Assembly (NCBI GenBank): GCA_023393235.1
Contig: JAEWMH010000091.1
Location: forward strand, 1-48,342
Length of the DNA stretch: 48,342 nucleotides
Direction: 5' to 3'
From: Bacillota bacterium
GTDB lineage: Bacteria; Bacillota; Bacilli; Paenibacillales; NBRC-103111
The notes beneath the pieces were generated by a model. It saw only the letters and a program-made list of their open reading frames with translations. It was not told the origin of the DNA and ran no database searches. The translations under genes were made by a program, and so were the position numbers. Shown here piece by piece: positions 40,102-47,001 of the stretch (positions are counted from its first letter, which is position 1; every line of letters begins with the position of its first letter).

Positions 40102-41067
40102 ATGGATACAGCCAGCCATTTGCTGTTTGGCGCCACATTGGGCGGCCTTGCCTTCTTGCATCCGGAGATGGCGGCCCAGCCCGGATTGGCCCAGGCTATG
40201 CTGCTTTGTACGGTGGTCGGGTCTCACGCTCCCGATTTTGATACCATCGTCCGCCTGAAGAGCTACCGCCATTACCTGCGCTATCACCGGGGTGTCACCC
40301 ATTCCCTGCCTGCACTCGGTATCTGGCCCGCCCTTATCGCCCTCCCTGCGGCCTGGGCCTTTGGAGTATTGGAATCCTTCTGGCTGCTCTATCTGTGGAC
40401 CTTCGGAGCCGTGGTGCTCCATGTGTTTCTGGATTGGCTCAATGTGTACGGGGTGCAATGCTTCCGGCCCCTAAACCGCCGCTGGCACCATCTGGACATC
40501 CTGCCTCTCTTCGATCCTTTCCTGTTTACTCTGCACGCCGCCGGACTGGCGGGCTGGCTGCTGGCAGGCTGGAGGGCAGCTGCCGTCTTCCCCGCTGTGT
40601 ACGCCGCCTCCTGCCTCTATGTGCTGCTCCGTACGCTGTACCAGCGGAGGCTTCTGCGGCGTATCCGGTCGGAGTACGAGGCGAAGGCGGCAGCGGTTCA
40701 ACTGGTTCCAGGCCTCATCTGGGGCTGGGGCCAGTTCCTGCTGGAGACGGAGCAGGAATACCGGACCGGCTCGCTTCTCCGTGGCCGCGCGGTGCTGGAG
40801 GGCGCGTACCCCAAGGGAAACGGCCATCCCGCCGTTGAAGCCACCTTGGACGGAGATAGCGTTCGGACCTTCCTCGGTTTTGCCGAGAAGGTGCATGTCA
40901 GCATCTCCGAGGGTCACGACGGCTTCCTGGTGCAGTGGCGGGACGTCCGGTTTTGGCATAACAGCAAACTCCCCTTCGGGGTGGATGTGAAGCTGGACCC
41001 GGACCTGCGGATCATGCGGGAGAAGCTTTATTGGAACAAAAAGGCATGGGATCCCCCTTACGTGTGA
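40102..41067 (+). CDS. YdjM/YfhP-like membrane-bound metal-dependent hydrolase
   Basis: 321 residues, ATG at 40102 after AAGGAG, 3 bp behind the acyltransferase gene. Start MDTASHLLFGATLGG, then SHAPDFDT, YHRGVTHS and VLHVFLDWLNVYG carry the His/Asp set of the YdjM family (PF04307), spread over four to five membrane segments. The C-terminal 140 residues are soluble (GNGHPAVEATLDGD, VQWRDVRFWHNSK). B. subtilis YfhP is the nearest type known to me. The reaction is unknown. As third gene of the operon it may act on the lipid made by the two acyltransferases, which is an inference. Confidence 0.87.
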   Translation: MDTASHLLFGATLGGLAFLHPEMAAQPGLAQAMLLCTVVGSHAPDFDTIVRLKSYRHYLRYHRGVTHSLPALGIWPALIALPAAWAFGVLESFWLLYLWTFGAVVLHVFLDWLNVYGVQCFRPLNRRWHHLDILPLFDPFLFTLHAAGLAGWLLAGWRAAAVFPAVYAASCLYVLLRTLYQRRLLRRIRSEYEAKAAAVQLVPGLIWGWGQFLLETEQEYRTGSLLRGRAVLEGAYPKGNGHPAVEATLDGDSVRTFLGFAEKVHVSISEGHDGFLVQWRDVRFWHNSKLPFGVDVKLDPDLRIMREKLYWNKKAWDPPYV

Positions 41068-41177
41068 GCTTCGGCGGCCGCGGCGCCTCTGGAAGCGGAC
41101 TGCTGTATAGAAAGCCTGCCGCCAGCGGAAAATAACCATGGAAGCGCCAGAGCAGCGTTTTGTGCTCGGGCTTCAGG

Positions 41178-41200
41178 AGCCGGTCCTGTTGGGGCCGGCT
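41178..41200. other. GC-rich stem-loop upstream of small gene
   Basis: AGCCGGTCC (41178-41186) pairs over 9 bp with 41192-41200 around a 5-nt loop, with no T tract. It lies about 18 bp before the AGGAGG of the small gene at 41244, as a weak terminator of the lipid operon or a leader structure. Confidence 0.45.
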
Positions 41201-41243
41201 GCGCCGCACCGACGAATATGACGCGAAGCAGGAGGTATGTCCC

Positions 41244-41504
41244 TTGTCAGAGCAAAAGCGTATGGACCCCATGTCCGGGGAGCCGGTAGAGACGGACGGT
41301 GTGTATGAGAACGAATGGGGCCGGGAGGCGTACTTCAACCGCGGCGAGCTGTTCCCTGCGGACCCGCAGCTGGGCACCTCCACCTGGAAGCTGGTGGGCC
41401 TGGCCCATGACACCCATACCGGCATCGCCGTGGACCCCCGCTTCCGGGAGGAGATCACTTATCCCGACCGGTTCAAGGAGAAGGGCCACGATAAAGGGGA
41501 TTGA
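41244..41504 (+). CDS. Small acidic hypothetical protein, possibly YjzC-like
   Basis: 86 residues. The TTG start at 41244 has a perfect AGGAGG 8 bp upstream; ATG codons further in lack one. The sequence is hydrophilic with many Glu, Asp, Arg and Gly (DGVYENEWGREAYFNRGELF, then WKLVG, AVDPRFREEITYPDR). The run GVY, G, FxxGExFP, WKL recalls the short YjzC family of Bacilli, but similarity is too weak to be certain. It appears to form a unit with the 46-residue gene 42 bp downstream and the terminator at 41744. Confidence 0.65.
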   Translation: MSEQKRMDPMSGEPVETDGVYENEWGREAYFNRGELFPADPQLGTSTWKLVGLAHDTHTGIAVDPRFREEITYPDRFKEKGHDKGD

Positions 41505-41546
41505 CCCCGGGATCCGGACACCATCTTCGAAAGGAGCATGTTCCCT

Positions 41547-41687
41547 ATGGCAAACGGCATTTATCCATCCAAACGGAAGCGTGAGGCCTCCGCCCTCCAA
41601 TCCAAGGCTGACCGCACCGGACAAGGCAAGGCGCAAGCCCGGGCAGCCCAATCCGAAACCGATCAGCTGGATCTGAAAAAGCACTAG
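41547..41687 (+). CDS. Small basic hypothetical protein, 46 residues
   Basis: ATG at 41547 with AAAGGAG 10 bp upstream, ending TAG at 41687. The protein begins MANGIYPSKRKREASAL and ends LDLKKH. It is rich in Lys, Arg, Gln, Ala and Ser with no hydrophobic segment, a composition like small spore or nucleic-acid-binding proteins, but no family is recognised. The proper ribosome site, termination 57 bp before a strong terminator and pairing with the gene at 41244 support a real gene. Confidence 0.6.
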   Translation: MANGIYPSKRKREASALQSKADRTGQGKAQARAAQSETDQLDLKKH

Positions 41688-41743
41688 GGGCTATCTTCAC
41701 GCCCGCACTTCTCCCTACCCTTTCAGCAGCACGCATGCAGCAC

Positions 41744-41781
41744 AAGGACAGGCTCACGCAGCCTGTCCTTTTCTTTCTTTT
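41744..41781 (+). terminator. Terminator after the two small genes
   Basis: AAGGACAGGCT (41744-41754) pairs perfectly with AGCCTGTCCTT (41760-41770), followed by TTTTCTTTCTTTTT. Confidence 0.92.
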
Positions 41782-41828
41782 TCGCAAATTCGCCATGAAC
41801 CCTCTTTTTCTGCACGGCTATTCTATTG

Positions 41829-41834
41829 TATAAT
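41829..41834 (+). promoter_or_regulatory. -10 box of the xpt promoter
   Basis: TATAAT preceded by TG, about 30 bp before the aptamer. The -35 region (TTTTCT, 41806-41811) is weak. Confidence 0.6.
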
Positions 41835-41863
41835 CGCAAATGTACCTGATCCTTTCATATGTT

Positions 41864-41929
41864 CTCGTATAATAGCAGGAATGGGCCTGCAAGTTTCTAC
41901 CGGGGCACCGGAAATGTCCCGACTACGAG
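41864..41929 (+). promoter_or_regulatory. Guanine (purine) riboswitch aptamer of xpt
   Basis: P1 arms CTCGTA (41864-41869) and TACGAG (41924-41929) enclose TATAATAGCAGG, the P2 loop, CCTGCAAGTTTCTACC, the P3 loop and GTCCCGACTA. The junction base before TA is C (GACTAC), the guanine-binding C74 form, not the adenine form. Conserved loop and junction bases agree with the xpt aptamer of B. subtilis. Confidence 0.95.
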
Positions 41930-42037
41930 TGTTTACGTGTCTGTCCGTTTAGAGGGGAGCCTGTTCGCCGCCGCGTGTTTTACGTTTGTGGTGCGCCGGG
42001 ACTCTCAGGTGATACGGATGGAAGCCGCGTTTATCCG

Positions 42038-42085
42038 ACACTCGATTGCGTTGTCCCCGGAGGGGTTGCGTTTTGGAGTGTTTTT
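42038..42085 (+). terminator. Guanine-riboswitch terminator of xpt
   Basis: ACACTC (42038-42043) pairs with GAGTGT (42076-42081) over an inner CCCC/GGGG stem and is followed by TTTTT. Its 5' arm ACACTCG is also complementary to CGAGTGT at the 3' side of the aptamer P1 (41926-41932), the classical antiterminator, so guanine should switch the gene off. Confidence 0.8.
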
Positions 42086-42123
42086 GTTTATTGACTTCGA
42101 GTGCTGGAAGGGAGAAAGCCGCA

Positions 42124-42699
42124 ATGGAGCTGCTGAAGCAAAAGATTATGAAGGAAGGCATCGTGCTGTCCGGCCAGGTCCTGAAGGTGGATTCCTTCTT
42201 GAACCATCAAATGGACCCGCAGCTGATGATGGAGCTGGGCAGGGAGTTTGCCCGCCGTTTTGAGAATGAGGGTGTGAACCGGATTCTGACCATCGAATCC
42301 TCCGGTATCGCACCGGCTATCATGACCGCCCTGGTGATGGAGGTGCCGATGATTTTTGCCCGTAAGCAGAAGTCGCTGACCCTCCGTGACGATATCTACG
42401 TGCAAGAGGTGTTCTCCTTCACCAAGCAGGAGAAGAACGAGATTACCATCGCCAAGAAGTTCATTCAGCCTGGGGACCGGGTGCTGATTCTGGACGACTT
42501 CCTGGCCCATGGGGAAGCGGCCTTCGGGCTGGCCCGGATTGCCGAGCAAGCAGGCGCGGAGGTGGCGGGCATCGGTATCGTTATCGAGAAGTCCTTCCAG
42601 CAGGGAGCGGACAAGCTCTCCGCCGCCGGCTACCGGGTGGAATCCCTGGCGCGGATTGCCTCTTTGGACAACAACGAAGTCCGGTTCGTTGAGGAATAA
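42124..42699 (+). CDS. xpt: Xanthine phosphoribosyltransferase
   Basis: 191 residues; ATG at 42124 after GGGAG, giving MELLKQKIMKEGIVLSG. Known Xpt features are present: the LKVDSFLNHQMDP segment, IESSGIAPA, FARKQKSLTLRDD, and the PRPP loop VLILDDFLAHGEAA. The enzyme converts xanthine and PRPP to XMP in purine salvage; about 194 residues is the usual length. An upstream guanine riboswitch confirms the assignment. The xanthine permease gene pbuX, often next to it, is missing here. Confidence 0.96.
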   Translation: MELLKQKIMKEGIVLSGQVLKVDSFLNHQMDPQLMMELGREFARRFENEGVNRILTIESSGIAPAIMTALVMEVPMIFARKQKSLTLRDDIYVQEVFSFTKQEKNEITIAKKFIQPGDRVLILDDFLAHGEAAFGLARIAEQAGAEVAGIGIVIEKSFQQGADKLSAAGYRVESLARIASLDNNEVRFVEE

Positions 42700-42776
42700 G
42701 CAGGGAGTGGGTGGGCAGTGGGCGGAAACCGGGAGAGAGTTGGCCCACAAACCGGTTTACGGGCCTGCCCCAAATT

Positions 42777-42961
42777 GTAACGGCGGCTGCAGCCGCTATT
42801 TGGTTTAAAACCGGACTATGCCAATTCTAACGGCGGCCACAGCCGCTATTCGGAGGAAATGGCCGGGTTGGAGGCTATAAAAGCACAAATAAGGGCGCTC
42901 AGTTCCGTAAGAAACTGAAACGCCCTTTTTAATTTGAAATAGCGGCTGTAGCTTCCGTTAG
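42777..42961. repeat. Intergenic TAACGG-type repeat cluster D (4 copies)
   Basis: Two + copies, 42777-42802 and 42827-42852 (TAACGGCGGC, then CAGCCGCTATT), face two minus copies, 42886-42911 (CAAATAAGGGCGC then TTCCGTAAG) and 42936-42961 (AAATAGCGGCTGTAGC then CCGTTAG). The first contains the perfect palindrome GCGGCTGCAGCCGC. They fill the 303-bp gap between xpt and the glycosyltransferase gene. Confidence 0.72.
42891..42930 (+). terminator. Terminator of xpt built on a repeat copy
   Basis: AAGGGCG (42891-42897) pairs with CGCCCTT (42921-42927) with an inner TCAGTT/AACTGA stem, then TTTTT. The 5' half is repeat copy 42886-42911. Confidence 0.82.
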
Positions 42962-43002
42962 ATTTCCCCGCAGCAGCGCGTTTTCTAACCGAATCATCCT
43001 AT

Positions 43003-44193
43003 CTACAGCATCCGGGTCCTGCCCTGCAGGGCCTTTTCCTGTGCATCCCCACATTGCTCACCCAGGAAAACGTCGAAGTCCCTGGTAATCGCGCCGTACC
43101 GGAACTGCTCCTTGGCCCGCTTGTAGCCGGTTTCGGCAAGCCGCTCTGCCAGTGCAGGGTTCTCCCGCAGCCGGATTACTGCATGGGCAATGGCCTCTGC
43201 CGAGGACGGGTCTACGATCAGCCCCGTTTCTCCGTCCAGCACCGCCTCTATCACACCGCCGGAGTTGCCGCCGATCACCGGTTTGCCGCAGCTGGAGGCC
43301 TCCATGTAGACGATGCCGAAGCCCTCCACATCTCCCTCCGCTGCGATATAGCGGCTGGGCATCACGAACACATCGCACAGATTATAATACTTCACCAAAT
43401 CCTCATCGGCGGCGCGTCCCGCAAATACTACACAGTCCGACACTCCCGTTTCCTTAACCAGCCGTTCCAAAGCCTCCCGCTCCGGCCCGCCCCCTACGAT
43501 GAGATACACCGCGTCGGGAATGGCCTTGCGGATTTCCGGCATGGCCCGGATCACCATATCGAAGCCCTTGCGGCCCACCAGCCGCCCGAGGGTCATGAGC
43601 ACATATTTGCCTTCCAGGCCGTGCTTGCGGATCAGCGCCGGGTCCTTCTCCATCCGGTCATACTGCTCCTCCACACCGGGATACACCACCTGGAGCCGCT
43701 CTGCCTTGACGCCCAGCTCCATCATCAGCTTTTTCACATAGGCGCTGTTGACGATCACCGCATCCGCCCGCTGGAGAATGGCCTTCACAATGCTCCTCAG
43801 CACCGCATACCGGGTCAGCTTCAGCACATCCATCCCGTGGACCGAAACCCCGTATTTCCGGCCGCGGAACACACTTTGGAACCACCCGATCAGCCCGTAC
43901 AGAATATACCCGTACACCGTGATATCGATGTTCTCTTCCTTGATCACCCGGCCCACCTGGGGAATCATCCGCAAAGTATGCCAGACACTGACCTTCTCAT
44001 CTTGCAAAAAAGGCTTCCGGATCACCTTGAAGGCTTGTCCCGCGTCGAAGGAGGACGCCCCCTTGTAATCCGAGGCGAATACCGTGATCTTGTGCCCGGA
44101 ATGCCGGCACAGATTATAATAATAGTTCTGCATGCCGCCGACTCCCGGCGGGAATACCCCGGCGACAAGCAGAACGTTGCGTTTTTTCATCAT
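43003..44193 (-). CDS. Glycosyltransferase family 4 protein
   Basis: 396 residues. ATG at 44193 shares its A with the TGA of the upstream gene, and AAGGA lies 10 bp upstream, so the genes are coupled. N-terminal GT-B half: LLVAGVFPPGVGGMQNYYYN. C-terminal half: GKYVLMTLGRLVGRKGFD, YLIVGGGPEREALE, then EGFGIVYMEASSCGKPVIGG with the EX7E motif that binds the nucleotide-sugar donor. It is a retaining cytoplasmic sugar transferase, probably for a cell-surface glycan or glycolipid. Its partner is an LPG-synthase-TM-type membrane protein. Donor and acceptor are unknown. Confidence 0.94.
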   Translation of the reverse strand: MMKKRNVLLVAGVFPPGVGGMQNYYYNLCRHSGHKITVFASDYKGASSFDAGQAFKVIRKPFLQDEKVSVWHTLRMIPQVGRVIKEENIDITVYGYILYGLIGWFQSVFRGRKYGVSVHGMDVLKLTRYAVLRSIVKAILQRADAVIVNSAYVKKLMMELGVKAERLQVVYPGVEEQYDRMEKDPALIRKHGLEGKYVLMTLGRLVGRKGFDMVIRAMPEIRKAIPDAVYLIVGGGPEREALERLVKETGVSDCVVFAGRAADEDLVKYYNLCDVFVMPSRYIAAEGDVEGFGIVYMEASSCGKPVIGGNSGGVIEAVLDGETGLIVDPSSAEAIAHAVIRLRENPALAERLAETGYKRAKEQFRYGAITRDFDVFLGEQCGDAQEKALQGRTRML

Positions 44194-45098
44194 CAGGCGG
44201 CCATCCTTTTCCGAATAAGATCAATGCTGTTCAACAGGGTGAAAAGCACCAGCTCCCCCATCAGATTCCAGATGCGCGTAATAATCGAAATCTGGGTCGC
44301 CACCGGCACAGGTACCTGAAAGGAAAGCAGGAACACCAGCGCCCCCTCCCGGATGCCGATGCCGCCGGGCAGTGGACTGATCAGGCCAATCAGCCACGAA
44401 ACGGCAAAAATCCCCGCCGCCGTAACAATGTTGACCGACTCCACGCCGAAGGTTTGCAAGAGGAGCCAAAAGGCAATCCCCTGAAGCAGATGGCTCAGGA
44501 AATAATAGGACAAATACAGGAAAAACCGCTCCCTCGGCAAGGAAAGCTCCATTCCCCGGAAGCGTTTGGACAGCTTATGGATCATCTTTTGGCTGAATAC
44601 CCGCACGGGCTCGTAAAAGAAATAAGCAATAGGCAGCAGCACGGCTACCGCCAGCAGTACCGGCAGGAAGATAAAGTGAAAGCTGTAGAGCAGAATAATG
44701 CCGTAGATCACCGACACAATGCCGAGCATCATATTTTCATAGAGAATCGCCGTCATCTGGGTTCCCAGCACCACGCCGTGTTTACTGGTCAGATACACCC
44801 TGCCCACCAAGTTCCAGAAGCCGCCGGGCAGATACTTGGCGAACTGGGAGGTCATATAGATGACCAGCCCCCGGTAGGAGGAAATCTGCTTGCCGGAGTC
44901 ATTCAGGATCTGGACCCAGATCCAGGCCTGCACCGCCAGGAAAACCACGAAGATGGACAACGCCAGATAAAAAAAACTCTTGGCTTGCAAGAGGTAGTCC
45001 ACAATGTCCATGGGCCTCATTTTGAGGTTGACCACAATAAAATAGACGGTCGCTACCAGAACCACGACCTTCAATACGTTCAAAAGCTTTTTCTTCAT
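44193..45098 (-). CDS. Lysylphosphatidylglycerol synthase TM-domain (UPF0104) membrane protein
   Basis: 301 residues. ATG at 45098 has AAAGGA 7 bp upstream; the longer start at 45167 is at the -10 box. About eight membrane segments. Family motifs: YMTSQFAKYLPGGFWNLVGR after the second segments and LIGLISPLPGGIGIREGALV near the end. This is the flippase-like transmembrane domain of MprF without the lysyl-transferase domain, and relatives such as AglD move or modify lipid-linked sugars. The overlapping glycosyltransferase gene suggests that the pair builds and moves a glycolipid or lipid-linked saccharide. Confidence 0.9.
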   Translation of the reverse strand: MKKKLLNVLKVVVLVATVYFIVVNLKMRPMDIVDYLLQAKSFFYLALSIFVVFLAVQAWIWVQILNDSGKQISSYRGLVIYMTSQFAKYLPGGFWNLVGRVYLTSKHGVVLGTQMTAILYENMMLGIVSVIYGIILLYSFHFIFLPVLLAVAVLLPIAYFFYEPVRVFSQKMIHKLSKRFRGMELSLPRERFFLYLSYYFLSHLLQGIAFWLLLQTFGVESVNIVTAAGIFAVSWLIGLISPLPGGIGIREGALVFLLSFQVPVPVATQISIITRIWNLMGELVLFTLLNSIDLIRKRMAA

Positions 45099-45158
45099 AA
45101 CCGCATCCTTTCTCTGTATGAAAGGGAGCCATTCCGCTGCCTGCAAAGTAATACCATC

Positions 45159-45187
45159 ATTGTACACATCTTCATACCCCCGCGCAA
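45159..45187 (-). promoter_or_regulatory. Promoter of the flippase-glycosyltransferase operon
   Basis: Minus strand: -35 TTGCGC (45187-45182), 17-bp spacer, -10 TACAAT (45164-45159), giving a leader of about 55 nt. Confidence 0.6.
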
Positions 45188-45319
45188 CGAAGGCAAGCCC
45201 GCCATAACCCGCAGTTTCCTTAGGAAAACCGCCGCTTTATTATCCATCGTTTCCAAAATCCCGCCTTCTAAGCCATCCAACAGCCTATGGGCGCTCGCCG
45301 GCAAAAGTGACTTTGGTGC

Positions 45320-45347
45320 TTCTTAAATTTTTCTTAAGGTGTATACT
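45320..45347 (+). promoter_or_regulatory. Promoter of the GNAT gene at 45385
   Basis: -35 TTCTTA (45320-45325), 16-bp spacer, -10 TATACT (45342-45347), 37 bp before the start. Confidence 0.5.
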
Positions 45348-45384
45348 GCTTTCTATAACAGTCGGAACAAAGGAGGAATACGCC

Positions 45385-45900
45385 ATGTACATACGTGTGC
45401 TTGAAAAAGAAGATGCTGCGCTCTACCAGGAGCTCAGGCTTATGGGGTTACAGCAATGTCCGGAGGCCTTCGGTTCGGATTACGACCGGGAGGCCCGTTT
45501 TAGCAAGGAAACAGTGATCGAACGGCTTCAGCCTGTGGAAGGCCAAAGGGCCACGGTGGGAGCTTTTGGAGAGGACGGCCGGTTATGGGGCATTGCTGCG
45601 GCTATCCGTATGGGAACGGTGAAGGAGCAGCATAAGGCAGATGTCTGCCGGGTGTTTGTCCATCCGGAGGCCAGAGGCGGTGGAACAGCCCGTCAGTTAA
45701 TGACGGAGCTGATCCGGCTGGCCCAAGGCTGGCCGGGGGTGGAGCAGCTGAGGCTGGCGGTAAATGCGGCCAACGAACCCGCCCGGCGGCTGTATCAAGC
45801 TCTGGGCTTCCAGGTGTACGGCACAGAGCGGGAGTCGCTGAAGTGGAACGGTGTGTATTACGATGAGGAATTGATGGTTTTGCGGTTTGGAAATGCATAA
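45385..45900 (+). CDS. GNAT family N-acetyltransferase
   Basis: 171 residues. ATG at 45385 follows AAAGGAGG. The fold is clear: YIRVLEKEDAALYQELRL, ECxPEAFGSDY-like segment, then motif A with VCRVFVHPEARGGGTARQLM (acetyl-CoA pyrophosphate loop RGGGTA) and motif B LRLAVNAANEPARRLYQALG, FQVYGTERESLKWNGVYYDE. It should transfer acetyl from acetyl-CoA to an amine; the substrate is unknown. Monocistronic, followed by repeat cluster E. Confidence 0.93.
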   Translation: MYIRVLEKEDAALYQELRLMGLQQCPEAFGSDYDREARFSKETVIERLQPVEGQRATVGAFGEDGRLWGIAAAIRMGTVKEQHKADVCRVFVHPEARGGGTARQLMTELIRLAQGWPGVEQLRLAVNAANEPARRLYQALGFQVYGTERESLKWNGVYYDEELMVLRFGNA

Positions 45901-45956
45901 TGGGAGATTTAGGCCGCGTGATTCTGGGCCGCGTTTGGACTATAACAGAACATGCC

Positions 45957-46141
45957 GTAACGGAACTCAGCGGCTGTTAGAAGCTAATATCCGCCTTTCA
46001 CTGCGCGTAACGGAACTGAGCGACTCTTACATGGGTCCATATGCGCAAAAGTGGATGAATATCGGGTCTAAGAGCTTCTGAGTTCCGTTACATTCACAAA
46101 ACCGCCGATTTGAGCCGCTAAGTGCTTCTGAGTTCCGTTAC
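45957..46141. repeat. Intergenic TAACGG-type repeat cluster E (4 copies)
   Basis: Two + copies, 45957-45980 (GTAACGGAACTCAGCGGC then GTTAG) and 46007-46030 (GTAACGGAACTGAGCG then CTTAC), face two minus copies, 46068-46091 (CTAAGAGCTTC then GAGTTCCGTTAC) and 46118-46141 (CTAAGTGCTTC then GAGTTCCGTTAC). The opposed halves could form one long hairpin. Confidence 0.75.
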
Positions 46142-46174
46142 AGCAAACAGCAGCTGTCTGGACCAACTGTTCTG

Positions 46175-46275
46175 CTGCTACTTTTACTCCTGCCGCAACT
46201 TCCACCCCTTCTACCCCTGCCGTTCCTTCTATCCCTTGCGTTCCTGCCGCTCCATCTCCCCCTTCCGTTCCTGCC
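46175..46275. repeat. Polypyrimidine/polypurine imperfect minisatellite
   Basis: The + strand is almost only C and T with recurring CCTGCCG and GTTCCTGCCGCT units about 12-15 bp long. It starts immediately after the stop of the GNAT gene at 46277. A minus-strand frame through it is Gly/Glu/Ala-rich and not believable as a gene. Confidence 0.6.
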
Positions 46276-46276
46276 G

Positions 46277-46945
46277 CTAGATGGGCAACAGCGGAATCTG
46301 TTCCCGGCTGCCAGCTTTTTCTACCATCTCCGTCCACGCGGCGGGTTTGTTGGGCAGAATGGCGTAGTAGGTGGTGAGGAATTGTGCTACCAGGCTGCCG
46401 GGCAGGGTATCCGTCTCTTCATAGGCCAAGTAGCACAGGTCCAACTCCCCTACCGCTTCCCCGTCACCCAGCCAGGAGGGATGCACATAATCCAAGTCCA
46501 GCTTCCGGTAGCCAAGATGAGCCAGCACTTCCCGCCGCACAAAGGGGTCCATGGGTTTGATGCCGCCGAAGCTGTGATCCTGGATCAGGTAAGGGTTATA
46601 TATTTCGGCGAACATCCCTTTAAGCTTGCGGCCGCTGGCCGCCGCCCATTCGTTGAGCTCCCGCTGCCTGCGCTGTGCCAGGAACGGTCCGACCCCAAGC
46701 CCCTCCCGGCCAATAATCGTAAAATCCGTCATCGCCACTTCCATCTCCGGGTAATAGCGGTATTCCGTGGCGCCCACCACCTGGCCCTGCTCCACGGCCA
46801 CATACACCCGTAGGCCGTTATCCTGCAGCGGCTCCTCCCACAGGGACGCCTCCAGCACCTCTTCCGGGGGAAACACCTCCTGCATCAGACGGTGCATCGC
46901 GGCAAAATAAGGATCATGAATAGATGTGATCCGGATAAATTCCAT
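46277..46945 (-). CDS. GNAT-like acetyltransferase, third gene of the nitrilase operon
   Basis: 222 residues, ATG at 46945 after GAGGAGGAG. The N-terminal two thirds read as a GNAT fold (YVAVEQGQVVGATEYRYYPEMEVAMTD, then GVGPFLAQRRQRELNEWA in place of motif A), but the acetyl-CoA loop is less typical than in the other two GNAT genes here. The C-terminus (LDLDYVHPSWLGDGEAVGEL, CYLAYEETDTLPGSLVAQFL) is specific to the group. It lies 56 bp after the gene at 47002-47670 and is likely co-transcribed with it and the nitrilase gene. Substrate unknown. Confidence 0.8.
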   Translation of the reverse strand: MEFIRITSIHDPYFAAMHRLMQEVFPPEEVLEASLWEEPLQDNGLRVYVAVEQGQVVGATEYRYYPEMEVAMTDFTIIGREGLGVGPFLAQRRQRELNEWAAASGRKLKGMFAEIYNPYLIQDHSFGGIKPMDPFVRREVLAHLGYRKLDLDYVHPSWLGDGEAVGELDLCYLAYEETDTLPGSLVAQFLTTYYAILPNKPAAWTEMVEKAGSREQIPLLPI

Positions 46946-47001
46946 AAAGTTGTCTCCTCCTCGTTATTGTGGGCGGGTTCAACCGCCCGTTGTCCATCTG
47001 C

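Noticed and set aside
45095..45304. 69-codon minus-strand frame upstream of the flippase gene
   Set aside because: It spans the operon promoter and has no ribosome site or family.
16201..46141. CRISPR array for the intergenic repeat clusters
   Set aside because: Copies occur in both orientations, spacing is irregular, copies are imperfect, and no cas genes are present.
46068..46337. 89-codon minus-strand Gly/Glu-rich frame
   Set aside because: It runs through the polypurine minisatellite and repeat cluster E and overlaps the GNAT 3' end; not a plausible protein.
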